Source of the DNA: Phycisphaerales bacterium
Lineage (GTDB): Bacteria > Planctomycetota > Phycisphaerae > WQYP01
Direction: 5' to 3'
Length of the DNA stretch: 56,257 nt
Assembly (NCBI GenBank): GCA_027313145.1
Contig: DAHVEJ010000004.1
Span: 1-56,257, forward strand
Shown here piece after piece: positions 43,407-52,145 of the stretch (position 1 is the first letter of the stretch; every line of letters begins with the position of its first letter). The position numbers and the translations under genes are program-made. A model generated the notes under the pieces. The model saw only the letters and a program-made list of their open reading frames with translations, was not told where the DNA came from and did not search any database.

Positions 43407-44627
43407 TCAGTGGTTTAACGGCCCGGTGGAATTGCCGGGGACAAATTTAACATCAAACAGAATATTCTGGCGCGGCTCTTCCGGGTTGGCCAGGCGGTGA
43501 CGAAGCCTTTGAATGGCGGCGGTACCGATGACCGAAAGGGATACACCCACGGACGTTAACTGCACCACCGGTCGCGGAACCGTATCGGTATTGTCAAACC
43601 CGGTAATCGATACATCCTCCGGCACACGAAGTCCGGCATCGCGGACAATTTGGGTCAGCATCTGCCCGGCCCATTCATTGGTGGCCATCCAGGCGCGCAC
43701 ACCTGATTTAATTAAATGCAATGCCTGCTCCGGGGCTGTCGGCGGCACCAGTCGCTGTTCAAAAACCTCCGGACCAAATTCAATGGCCCACGCCGGATTT
43801 AATTCCAATCCCAGTTTAGTCAAGGCTTCCACGTAACCCGCATAACGGGCACGCGACCAGGACATGTCACCGCAGTAGCCAAAATAGCCGATTTTTCTAT
43901 GGCCTAAACCGTAGAGGTGCTGCGCCAGCACATTCATACCGCCGCGATGGTCCATATCCACAAGGTCCACTTTGGCATCGGGGTAAAAATGTACCACGGA
44001 AACGCAGGCAAATTTTTCCGATAATTGCCGCGCCACGTCTTCCGGCCAGCGATGAACCAGGCACAGCCCTTTCACTCGACCGTCACGCATGGCCGGCGGC
44101 TGGCGGTCCGCATGGACAATATTCAGGCAATCTTGAAAGGATACATGATGTACAATAAGCGTAACATTCATGGCGGCGGCAGCTTCACTTAAGCCGACCA
44201 GATACCGCGTGTGGGTCCAACTGCTTTCCGGAGATTGCACCAGAACCCCAAGGTAACAGGCTTCCGCTTCTACGGCCGCTTTGCCGCGCAGGCGGACGGT
44301 ATAACCGAGTTTTTGCGCAAGTTTCAAAACCCGCTCTCGTGTTTCAGACTTAATCCCAGGCTGCTGTCGTAAAGCGCGCGACACGGTACCGGGAGCTAAA
44401 TTAAGCTGCCGGGCGATAAGAGTCTGGTTCGGTGCCTTGGACATGGGAGAAAACATACGAGAAGTTCGGGAATTTTGCAATGGTGGTGGTTCGGCGCGGA
44501 AATTAACGGTAATATTTTCACCGGCAGCGGGAAGTTTCAACGTATCAGGCAAGCGCGACGGAGAGTCCGCGAAGCCGGAGCCTGGCGAACTGTCCGCAGC
44601 GTCATGCCTGGAAGGTGTATTGTCCAT
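43407..44627 (-). CDS. LacI-family transcriptional regulator
   Basis: 406 residues from the ATG at 44625-44627, which has AAGG about nine bases ahead. The frame is open to 44765 and starts at 44456 or 44444 are also possible. Helix-turn-helix at about 65-105: QTLIARQLNLAPGTVSRALR followed by GIKSETRERVLKLAQKLGYT, as in LacI/GalR. The ligand domain (about 115-395) is periplasmic-binding-protein-like (ACYLGVLVQSPE, GHRKIGYFGY, DVSITGFDNTDTVPRP). It lies beside PEP-CTERM and polygalacturonase genes; a palindrome shared with the KDG kinase gene may be its operator. The N-terminal extension before the helix-turn-helix is unusual. Confidence 0.85.
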   Translation of the reverse strand: MDNTPSRHDAADSSPGSGFADSPSRLPDTLKLPAAGENITVNFRAEPPPLQNSRTSRMFSPMSKAPNQTLIARQLNLAPGTVSRALRQQPGIKSETRERVLKLAQKLGYTVRLRGKAAVEAEACYLGVLVQSPESSWTHTRYLVGLSEAAAAMNVTLIVHHVSFQDCLNIVHADRQPPAMRDGRVKGLCLVHRWPEDVARQLSEKFACVSVVHFYPDAKVDLVDMDHRGGMNVLAQHLYGLGHRKIGYFGYCGDMSWSRARYAGYVEALTKLGLELNPAWAIEFGPEVFEQRLVPPTAPEQALHLIKSGVRAWMATNEWAGQMLTQIVRDAGLRVPEDVSITGFDNTDTVPRPVVQLTSVGVSLSVIGTAAIQRLRHRLANPEEPRQNILFDVKFVPGNSTGPLNH

Positions 44628-44834
44628 AGCAAGCGCCTTGCTTTCCATAGAAACGGAAATATTTTTGCCACAAATTAGAACATCAGCCGCCACGCGCCAA
44701 TCAATACCGTTCGCGCAAAGCACTCGGCAAGCGTGGAAAGGCCGCTCAAGGACATCCATATCCATAAGCGGGCCTGAGTATTGTTAAAAGCTCGGCATCC
44801 GTGCCGGGCTGAACGGAAATTACGAGCGATTAAA

Positions 44835-45704
44835 TCACGCGGACGCCCGAATTTTACGTCGCAGGAGTAGTAAACCTAATCCGCCGAGAGCCAGCAGGGC
44901 CAATGGTGCCGGTTCCGGAACTGAGGACAATTGTACCGCATCCACGGCGTTACCATTACCGTCGTTTGCGACAGTTCCGGAGGCATATTTGCCATAGGAA
45001 ATTGTGATATTTCCGTTTAGTGGTGAGACGTTATTAAACAGGAGGTAATTGCTGACCGAACTTGTGCTAAGGTCCGCGACGTTGGTGGTCGGATTGGTTA
45101 CGAACGTGTCGTTCGGATAAAAAGCCGCCCCGTCCTGCTCAACGATGTACGTATCTGGCCCACCGTTCACGCTGAAGCCTACAGCACCGGCATACGACCC
45201 GTTGCCTTGGAAAGCGGTGTAAAGAACAAGGTTATAGGTTCCCGCCGCAACATTTTGGAACTCAATGGTCGTCGGTGTCCCGCCGGAATCATTCTCCAAA
45301 CCGCCCGACAATAGCTCTTCATTCGCCGTCGGGCTTGCCGAACTGCCGGCCCCGCCGTTATTCACGGATTCCACGCCGTTGGCCTGGTTGAATTTGTGCG
45401 CATTGGAAATGCTCAGGGTGATGGTTGTGCCGGCCAGTGCAATTGGATTGGCCGAAGTGTAACTGGAACTGCCACTTCCCGCGACCTCGTTCCAATTATT
45501 CTGGGCGTAGCTGCCATAACCGGCAGTCAAGTTTTGTACGGGGCCTGTCGTGGCGACCGAGTTGTTAAGTTCCACGGTATCGCCGTTGCCAGTCTCTTTG
45601 AACTGCACTCCAATGGGCGAAGCGTGGACTGCGGTGGCCGCCGCCATTACTCCGCCGAATAATGCCGCCGCTGCCAAGATTGAACCGTTTGATTTGAGAA
45701 TCAT
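44835..45704 (-). CDS. PEP-CTERM sorted secreted protein
   Basis: 289 residues from the ATG at 45702-45704 (AAGGAG eight bases ahead; the GTG at 45713 overlaps the site). A Sec signal (SILAAAALFGGVMAAATAVH) is followed by a Gly/Asn/Ser-rich beta-sandwich-like domain with LSISNAHKFNQANGVES and GTYNLVLYTAFQGNGSYAG, and the end SSVPEPAPLALLALGGLGLL plus Arg/Lys. That tail is cut by an exosortase in this surface system. Function of the main domain unknown. A strong promoter and a 215-base leader lie upstream. Confidence 0.85.
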   Translation of the reverse strand: MILKSNGSILAAAALFGGVMAAATAVHASPIGVQFKETGNGDTVELNNSVATTGPVQNLTAGYGSYAQNNWNEVAGSGSSSYTSANPIALAGTTITLSISNAHKFNQANGVESVNNGGAGSSASPTANEELLSGGLENDSGGTPTTIEFQNVAAGTYNLVLYTAFQGNGSYAGAVGFSVNGGPDTYIVEQDGAAFYPNDTFVTNPTTNVADLSTSSVSNYLLFNNVSPLNGNITISYGKYASGTVANDGNGNAVDAVQLSSVPEPAPLALLALGGLGLLLLRRKIRASA

Positions 45705-45928
45705 AGTTCTCACTCCTTAAAAATGGCTTGCTCCATTATTCGCCTCCGGCAACACACCGAACTGCAAATGAAGCGGACACTGTAAACTTTCCAAAAACTC
45801 TCAATGAACTCTTCCGCCACGCAATGCCAAGACGAGACGCTACGGTGCGGACAAACCTACCTCGGCTTTTTCAAAATGGATGGCGAGATGACAACCGCCA
45901 AAAAAGCCGAACTATTCATTCTCTTAAC

Positions 45929-45957
45929 AGTGTACAACACATTGGCGCACATGTCAA
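45929..45957 (-). promoter_or_regulatory. Strong sigma-70 promoter for the PEP-CTERM gene
   Basis: Minus strand: TTGACA (45952-45957), a 17-base spacer and TACACT (45929-45934). Start near 45922, about 215 bases before the ATG. The spacer contains TGTGCGCCAA, similar to one half of the TTGTGCGCACAA palindrome. Confidence 0.6.
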
Positions 45958-46222
45958 GTACAAAAATTATATTTTTAGTTTTCTTTCCAAGCCACATCCA
46001 ACAATTTTATGCGCATAACACCTAATGGTGCACAGGCTCACAAGAATGTTTACGGGTTTGGCAACCTCATGGTTCGTATTATCATATAAAAATTAACTAT
46101 TTTATACGTCACTGGTCGCCTTACCGCACGAGGCGCAAACCGGGCCGCCAACAAATTCCGGCAATTCAAGTCTTATACATTTATCATTACTGTGCGCAAT
46201 ATCGCAATACTGAATAATCTAA

Positions 46223-47626
46223 TTATATTTGTATTTTGAATCGCCGCAGCGCTGTTTTGTTAACACATAACAACGCTAATATTCCCACACAAAATAGTGT
46301 CCAAGTAGCCGGCTCAGGCACGACAAGCGTATCGCCATACATGTTTAAGCCCGGGCCGCTTTGCGCCAGAAGCGTGGTGTCCGCGCCCAATTGTAAATTT
46401 TGCACATAGTATACGCCCAGGCCTGTGTACCCCGATATATTTATATTACTTAATGACAAGCCGTTGAAATTCGTGGCAGGTGCACCGCTGCCCGTGAGGG
46501 GTTCGCCATAAATTAAACCGTCCTGCGCGGCACCTGTCGCGGTAATGCCATTGAAGTTGATATTTTTCCACAGTGGCGTGGTGCTATTAATTGTGGCGGC
46601 GCTAACGGCCGTGGGATCCGTCGGAAAATTATCGTTGCCGTTTTCATAAAAACTGGTAATCGCGATCGGCGTGGCGACATTGGTCATGGTGATATGGCTG
46701 TAACTGACATTTTGCACCAGGCCGCCATAGCCGGCACCAGCCTTCAGCCGCAGCCCGTTGTCGGTGCCATTGAAGGTCACATTGCTGACGGTCATGCCAT
46801 TGAGGCCGTCGTTGGTTTGGCCACCGACGGAGATGCCATGGCCTGTCCCGATATTCATGTTGTTAATGACGATGTTGTCGCACGCCGCATTTTCCGGCTT
46901 AATGGCAATATCATCATCACCGGTCGAAATAGTAGAATTTTCAATGAGATAATTGGACCCGGAGGGGTCAATCCCATCGGTATTGGGAGAATTGGCCGGG
47001 GCGGAAATGGTAACTCCATTGATGGTAACATTGTTGGTGTTATTAAACGTAAGATGTTCCATGGGCGAGTTTTCAAGCGTGATATTATCAACCGCCACAG
47101 TGGAAGAATTTTGGATATTAACCAAAAATGGCCGGGAAGAGGATGGATCCGACCACCAGGTGCTTCCGTTGCCGTCAATAATACCCGAACCGGATATTTC
47201 CGTATTGCTGACATTGTTTGCGGAAATAAAATCCGTACTACCGGAACCGTATTGGCTTTTGGCCAACATTTCCAGAGTCGCCCCGCCGGCGACATCCAAA
47301 TTAATATTGCTGGCAAGTTGCAATGCGCCGGACATGTACACGCCCGTGCCGGCATCAGGAATAAGCACAGTGCCGCCGCCCGCGGCGGAGGCGGCATTGA
47401 TGGCGTTTTGAATTGCCGCGGTATTGGTTGTGGTGCCGTTACCAACCGCACCATAATTAGTGACGTTGAAAACGGCAGAAGGGATCACCGGCAGTGGTGG
47501 ATCGGCCGAAGCAAAATTGATGCTTGGCAGGGTAGCCGCCGCAAATACTGCGGAAAATGCGATAAACCGGGACGCCATTCTGCGGCGGCAGGGGAAATTC
47601 GTTGTTGATTTCTCGGTATTTCGCAT
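46223..47626 (-). CDS. Glycoside hydrolase family 28 (polygalacturonase-like) with PEP-CTERM tail
   Basis: 467 residues from the ATG at 47624-47626, with GGAGG eight bases ahead. Signal peptide to about 43 (SRFIAFSAVFAAATLPSINF). A parallel beta-helix follows, starting NVTNYGAVGNGTTTNTAAIQ. All four GH28 blocks are present: NTDG with a further Asp (PNTDGIDP), GDDDIAIK, GHGISVGG and RLK (LRLKAG). It should cut galacturonan chains in pectin outside the cytoplasm. It ends VVPEPATWTLFCVGILALLC plus basic residues, a PEP-CTERM signal, so it is probably kept at the surface. A palindromic operator candidate lies 100 bases upstream. Confidence 0.92.
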   Translation of the reverse strand: MRNTEKSTTNFPCRRRMASRFIAFSAVFAAATLPSINFASADPPLPVIPSAVFNVTNYGAVGNGTTTNTAAIQNAINAASAAGGGTVLIPDAGTGVYMSGALQLASNINLDVAGGATLEMLAKSQYGSGSTDFISANNVSNTEISGSGIIDGNGSTWWSDPSSSRPFLVNIQNSSTVAVDNITLENSPMEHLTFNNTNNVTINGVTISAPANSPNTDGIDPSGSNYLIENSTISTGDDDIAIKPENAACDNIVINNMNIGTGHGISVGGQTNDGLNGMTVSNVTFNGTDNGLRLKAGAGYGGLVQNVSYSHITMTNVATPIAITSFYENGNDNFPTDPTAVSAATINSTTPLWKNINFNGITATGAAQDGLIYGEPLTGSGAPATNFNGLSLSNINISGYTGLGVYYVQNLQLGADTTLLAQSGPGLNMYGDTLVVPEPATWTLFCVGILALLCVNKTALRRFKIQI

Positions 47627-47725
47627 CACCAAATCCTCCAACTCATAAGATACTTTAATGGACTTTAAACGAAGGAAGCGCAACATGCAAGAAAAAAGTA
47701 TACAAGTTTTTTTAAAATATATTAT

Positions 47726-47737
47726 TTGTGCGCACAA
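47726..47737. promoter_or_regulatory. Palindrome TTGTGCGCACAA upstream of polygalacturonase
   Basis: A perfect 12-bp palindrome about 100 bases before the GH28 start. The same 12 bases, plus one flanking T, occur at 33088-33101 before the KDG kinase gene. Both genes belong to pectin use, which supports a shared regulator. Confidence 0.65.
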
Positions 47738-47812
47738 TATTTTATACCCCCACTAAACGCTCTCTGGATTATGATCCGGCAAGCGATCCGAGTAGTCAGG
47801 CCGCGTCATAGC

Positions 47813-47862
47813 AGCCTGTCCGAGTAATGGCCGGGTTGCGACGACCATTACTCGCAAAGGCT
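47813..47862. repeat. Palindromic repeat, copy 2 of a dispersed family
   Basis: AGCCTGTCCGAGTAATGG (47813-47830) pairs with 47845-47862, with three mismatched bases in the middle, around a 14-nt loop. It is clearly related to 1136-1180. It is in the upstream region of the next SGNH gene (ATG at 47955). Confidence 0.75.
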
Positions 47863-47954
47863 CCCAGCATTTTCAAGAACAAGGTTTCGCGGCTAACATT
47901 ACCGCATTGCCGGAAGGTTCCGGCCAACGATAAACTCCGGAGAAGAAGCTGCCC

Positions 47955-48620
47955 ATGCGTATACTGCTTTATGGCGATTCCATGACCGAATACCTGCATC
48001 GGCCACCGCGCATGCTCACCGAGGCGTTACAGGCCCTGCAGCCGGAAAAGACTTATGAGATTTCCAACTGGGCCATCGGCGGGACGCGGGCGGAATTGGT
48101 GTTGTATCGACTGTTGTACGAATTTTGGCATGGAAGAGAACGCATGCTGCCCTTAACGCAAAGCCGGCCCGATATTCTCGTTATTGAATCCTGTGCGTTT
48201 AACAATGCCAATGATCAGCAGGAAGGGATCAACAATTTTAAGCATATCTGGGACCAGATTATTAAGGTATGCCGCGACCATGCACCCCAAGCGCGGCTGA
48301 TTACCTATTTAACCATCGGCAGTTCACCGGCGGTTCCGGAAGAACGGGCCAATCGTCTGTTTTTCCATGCCCTACCGGAAATTTTTGAGCTGCGGCATAG
48401 GTGGCGGGAAATATATCAGGATGCCTTTGAACAATGGGCGGCCCAGGCGGGAATCGAATGTGTTAATGTGCGAAAAGAAGTCAAGCGGCAAGAGGCCCTG
48501 GGCGTACCGCGTGAACATTGGATATCGGCGGATGGGGTACATCCCAACCCGAACGGTGTAGAATTAATATCGCAGAAAATTGCTGCCGCGATTGTGGGTT
48601 CTGAAGGAATTATGCCATGA
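47955..48620 (+). CDS. SGNH/GDSL hydrolase, cytoplasmic
   Basis: 221 residues without signal peptide. SGNH blocks: MRILLYGDSMTEYL (nucleophile Ser), Gly in NWAIGGTRAEL, Asn in ESCAFNNANDQQ and His in DGVHPNPNGVEL. Such esterases remove acyl groups from sugars or lipids. The ATG has AGAAG eight bases ahead. Its stop overlaps the start of the DUF2127 gene (ATGA), so these are co-translated. Confidence 0.85.
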   Translation: MRILLYGDSMTEYLHRPPRMLTEALQALQPEKTYEISNWAIGGTRAELVLYRLLYEFWHGRERMLPLTQSRPDILVIESCAFNNANDQQEGINNFKHIWDQIIKVCRDHAPQARLITYLTIGSSPAVPEERANRLFFHALPEIFELRHRWREIYQDAFEQWAAQAGIECVNVRKEVKRQEALGVPREHWISADGVHPNPNGVELISQKIAAAIVGSEGIMP

Positions 48621-49144
48621 GTCAAAACGTATCAGACCTATCACCCGCCGCCGCGAAAGCAAAGCCGCGCCGCCACAATCGGATCTTATTGACCATTGCG
48701 TTGTTCAAATTTTTCAAAGCGGCGGCGATGATCACCGCGGGCATTCTGGCCCTTACATTCCGCCATGCCAATTTGTCCGTTATCACTATTCGCTGGGTGG
48801 ACAAATTCCGTTTGGACCCTCACAACAAATATGTGGACTGGGTGATTGATCATACCAAATTGGTCCACGCCAAACAGTTGGAAATGCTGGCCGCTGGAAC
48901 ATTTATTTATGCTCTTTTGTTTCTGGTGGAAGGCATTGGTCTTTACCGGGAAAAAGTCTGGGGCGAATATCTGGTGATTGTGGAAGTATGCCTGCTGATG
49001 CCGTTGGAAATCATCGAGATTTTCGCCAAACCGGACTTACTTCGCATCGGCCTGCTGATCTCCAATATATTGATTCTGGTGTATCTCATTTACCTGCGGA
49101 TCAAAAACACCAGGAATAAACGGCGCGGCAGTTCCGCGCATTAA
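48617..49144 (+). CDS. DUF2127 membrane protein
   Basis: 175 residues with four membrane segments: a first one in LFKFFKAAAMITAGILALTF, then AGTFIYALLFLVEGIGLY, LVIVEVCLLMPLEIIEIF and LLISNILILVYLIYLRI. The spacing and the GLYREKVWGEYLV block match the DUF2127 family, of unknown function. The ATG overlaps the preceding stop by four bases. Confidence 0.8.
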   Translation: MSQNVSDLSPAAAKAKPRRHNRILLTIALFKFFKAAAMITAGILALTFRHANLSVITIRWVDKFRLDPHNKYVDWVIDHTKLVHAKQLEMLAAGTFIYALLFLVEGIGLYREKVWGEYLVIVEVCLLMPLEIIEIFAKPDLLRIGLLISNILILVYLIYLRIKNTRNKRRGSSAH

Positions 49145-49203
49145 GCACTCGCTGCCAAGGGCTGCTTTCCTGGGAGACTAACTCCTTCTGGCTCATTTCC
49201 CGC

Positions 49204-50556
49204 TCATAATTCTTTGACGATCAGGCTTGCCAGATTGCTGCGTTCGGGGCGGTCAAGGGTCACGTGGCCGACAAGCTCGGATTGTTTGAGTTTCTCAATG
49301 GTAAAAGAAAGCCCGTTGGAATTGGCATCAAGGTAGGGATTATCAATTTGTTCCGCATCACCGGTTAAAACAATTTTGGTGCCTTCACCCACGCGACTGA
49401 CAATGGTTTTAATTTCGTGGGGTGTCAGATTTTGCGCCTCATCAACAATCATAAACTGATGCGGAATACTGCGGCCCCGAATATAGGTCAGGGCCTCCAG
49501 CACCACTTTGCCGCTTTCGATCAGCGCCTTGAGTTTGGCTTCAACATTGGCGGATTCGGCGCTGTGCACGCGGCGATCCTGCAGGAGAAATTCCAGGTTA
49601 TCAAAAATGGGCTGCATCCATGCGGCGAGTTTTTCATCTTTGGTGCCGGGCAGAAAGCCGATGTCACGCCCCAGCGGCATAATGGGCCGGGCCACAAGTA
49701 AGCGCTCGTAACGCTGCTCGTTAAAGCACTTGGTCATGCCGGCCGCCAAAGCCAGAAGGGTTTTTCCGGTTCCGGCCGTCCCCATAAGCGTAACCATCTG
49801 CACGTCATCATCCAGCAGCAGGTCCAGGGCCATGGTTTGCTGCACATTGCGCGGCAGAATGCCGAAACAGGCTTTTTTGGCCCGCATCAACGGTAAAACC
49901 GCCTGCAAGGAACTTATATGCCGAGCCAGCCCGGTCTGATGCTCATCCATGGCGTTACGGAAAAGCACAAATTCATTGGCAAACAGCGGCGGATCAAGTT
50001 CTGCCAACACGGGGTCCTGCAAGGGGATTTTCTTTTCGGCATAGAGTCGATCAATGACCGTTCCGGGTACTTTTAATTCACGATAGCCGGCATAGAGGGT
50101 TTCGTAATCAACTTTTTGCGATTCAAAATCCGCGGTGGTGATTCCCAGCGCATCGGATTTGATTCGGGCATTGATGTCTTTGCTGATAAAGGTGACAGGC
50201 TTGCCCTGTTCTTTAAGATGATAGGCTACCGCGATAATACGGTTGTCCGGCACCGCCGAGTTGAGGCCGGGAACGGGGGTTTGCTCCATGGCTACGCGAA
50301 TGCAGCCGTTGTGGCCATTCCATTTAACGCCCTGGGCCAAGTGGCCGCGCTCGCGGAGCTGATCCAGATGGCGGATGACCATACGCGAATTGCGGCCCAC
50401 GTCATTGGTATCTTTCTTGAATTTATCAAGCTCTTCGAGCACATCAAAGGGAATAACGACTTCATTATCCGCAAAGGAAAATAACGCGTTGGGATTATGC
50501 AGCAACGCACTGGTGTCTAAAACGAAATATTTTATCGCTGCTTTGGCATTGACCAT
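49204..50556 (-). CDS. PhoH-family ATPase with N-terminal PIN domain (YlaK-like)
   Basis: 450 residues. PIN domain 1-140 with acidic sites in FVLDTSALLHNPNAL, the Glu in FDVLEELDKFK and SKDINARIKSD. The PhoH ATPase (about 215-445) has Walker A GTAGTGKTLLALAAG, Walker B FMIVDEAQNLTPHEIK and sensor IVLTGDAEQIDNPY. Family members are proposed RNA helicase-nucleases; PIN-PhoH pairs in mycobacteria unwind and cleave RNA. Both catalytic cores are complete. Confidence 0.92.
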   Translation of the reverse strand: MVNAKAAIKYFVLDTSALLHNPNALFSFADNEVVIPFDVLEELDKFKKDTNDVGRNSRMVIRHLDQLRERGHLAQGVKWNGHNGCIRVAMEQTPVPGLNSAVPDNRIIAVAYHLKEQGKPVTFISKDINARIKSDALGITTADFESQKVDYETLYAGYRELKVPGTVIDRLYAEKKIPLQDPVLAELDPPLFANEFVLFRNAMDEHQTGLARHISSLQAVLPLMRAKKACFGILPRNVQQTMALDLLLDDDVQMVTLMGTAGTGKTLLALAAGMTKCFNEQRYERLLVARPIMPLGRDIGFLPGTKDEKLAAWMQPIFDNLEFLLQDRRVHSAESANVEAKLKALIESGKVVLEALTYIRGRSIPHQFMIVDEAQNLTPHEIKTIVSRVGEGTKIVLTGDAEQIDNPYLDANSNGLSFTIEKLKQSELVGHVTLDRPERSNLASLIVKEL

Positions 50557-50980
50557 GGATTCTATTGCTCCGCTAACTAAAACACACCAAACACACCGGC
50601 GGCCCAGCGCTCGCCCTGTAACTGTTATCGTCTCAAGCCCGCTCCTGGCACAAACCTAATGAATATTTGCCATAGCAAATCCCGCTTTTACGTAATAGCC
50701 TCCGCCCGGCGTGCGCCTGCCGCATGCGCATTACATAACCCCATCTTTCGATTTTCAACCCCCCGCGTGACGTATGTTTGCACAGAAATAAATTCAATAC
50801 ACGCTCTCGCAACAAAAGCTGTGACGGATTTTCCAATATCCAACCGTCGCAACTGACAATTCTATCCACGGACCGCTCTCTTGGCGCTGCAATGTCAAAG
50901 ATTTTCATAAGATTAATTTTTGCCGCCGGAATGGGCTTTGCCAGCCGTATGCCTTCAAACGCTGGAAATTCTCCGGGCAC
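50557..50980. other. Intergenic stretch, no gene recognised
   Basis: A 424-base gap. The longest frame (minus strand, about 115 codons) starts only at a GTG and has no ribosome site. CCTGTAACTGTT at 50615-50626 also occurs at 55476-55487 before the IS66-like transposase, possibly a remnant insertion-sequence end. Confidence 0.4.
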
Positions 50981-51922
50981 CTATTTCGTTGTTGCGGGGG
51001 AAGTTGTGGAATTGGTAATTCTCCAGTTGGCCGGGTTATCCATATCAGCGACTTTCAAACCCTGAAAGCTCGGCGAAGCAAATATGAATGCTGATTTTCC
51101 AGGAATATGTAACACCGCGTGCCGCACATGAAACTCCATTTCCGCGTGCGCGTCCAGATAGTGAATAATGATGCGTGTCGGAAGTTCCACACCATCAAAA
51201 GCCTGACCCAGCGGGTGATAGTCGCTTAGGTCGCTATACGCGATGACACGGCCCCGCCGATCATACAATCGCACCTCCCGCACCTGTCCGGTATATCGAC
51301 TGATGGAAATCTGCCGCTTGATATGGTCCAGCGAACCGCCGCCGGAGTTCAGCAATAGCAGATTGTAGCGGCCGGTATGCGGCACATTGAACATGGCGAT
51401 CCGCGTTTGATCATTAAGGATCACAGGAGTGATTCCCAGCATTTGCAAAACCCGCTGGGGCCGAAGCGGCATAACTCCCGTCGGCACCCGATCAGCCAGA
51501 GCCACGCGGCCCACATAGGCAATCTTGTGCTGATGATCAATAAGCCAGTAAATTTGGCGATTCATCCCCATTTCAAAGGCATCCTGCCCCAGATAGGTCC
51601 CGACCAGCAAAAGATGCGGCACTCGGTTCTGATCTACCAGCAGCACCGCATGGGCCTGAAAGGTTGAGGTACCCCCATGCCGTCCCGTCAAGGTCAAATT
51701 CACCGATCCGGTGAGGCGCAATTTCGACAGAAGCGCTGAACGATCATTGAGGACATGAATTTCCTGCAACGCCGAGGGAACAGCCATGAGCTTTCGCGGC
51801 TTGGGAAGGGGCTGTTGTGAACAACCGGTAGTAAAAAGTGCGGTGCCCAGAAAAAGCAAACAGCCCCAGCATAATAGCCTATGGTTGATCTTGCTACGAA
51901 GCCTCGAAGATATTAATGCCAT
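50981..51922 (-). CDS. Lipoprotein of unknown function
   Basis: 313 residues from the ATG at 51920-51922, with GGGAG seven bases ahead. The signal ends FTTGC, a lipobox; Cys near 35 would be lipidated. The mature part is beta-rich (KLRLTGSVNLTLTGRHGGTS; PHLLLVGTYLGQDAFEMGMN) and similar in style to LolA/LppX-like lipoprotein carriers, with several amphipathic strands, but no firm family match. It may sit at the outer or inner membrane. No operon partner is evident. Confidence 0.7.
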   Translation of the reverse strand: MALISSRLRSKINHRLLCWGCLLFLGTALFTTGCSQQPLPKPRKLMAVPSALQEIHVLNDRSALLSKLRLTGSVNLTLTGRHGGTSTFQAHAVLLVDQNRVPHLLLVGTYLGQDAFEMGMNRQIYWLIDHQHKIAYVGRVALADRVPTGVMPLRPQRVLQMLGITPVILNDQTRIAMFNVPHTGRYNLLLLNSGGGSLDHIKRQISISRYTGQVREVRLYDRRGRVIAYSDLSDYHPLGQAFDGVELPTRIIIHYLDAHAEMEFHVRHAVLHIPGKSAFIFASPSFQGLKVADMDNPANWRITNSTTSPATTK

Positions 51923-52145
51923 AGGGTAGCTCCCAGCTAAAATAACAGACAAATCTTAACCCGGCACTGCGATGCCGCAACCGGAGAAAAAAATTCCGGC
52001 ATCACGAAAGCAAATTGACACACGATCCAACCGTTTCTACAATCAGCCAACTGCCGAAAACTGAAGTGTGGCCGCTTGTTTGAGGGGCCTTTATTTTCAG
52101 TTCGCCCGGTGCCGCGATAAACTTAGGCACCCAAAAAGGGAAGGT

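Noticed and set aside
44628-44765. Start of the LacI gene at 44765
   Set aside because: The extra 46 codons have no ribosome site and add a Cys/Arg-rich segment unlike the family; a later start is more likely.
50633-50980. Minus-strand frame of about 115 codons between PhoH and the lipoprotein
   Set aside because: Starts only at GTG, no ribosome site, translation changes character and matches nothing recognised.
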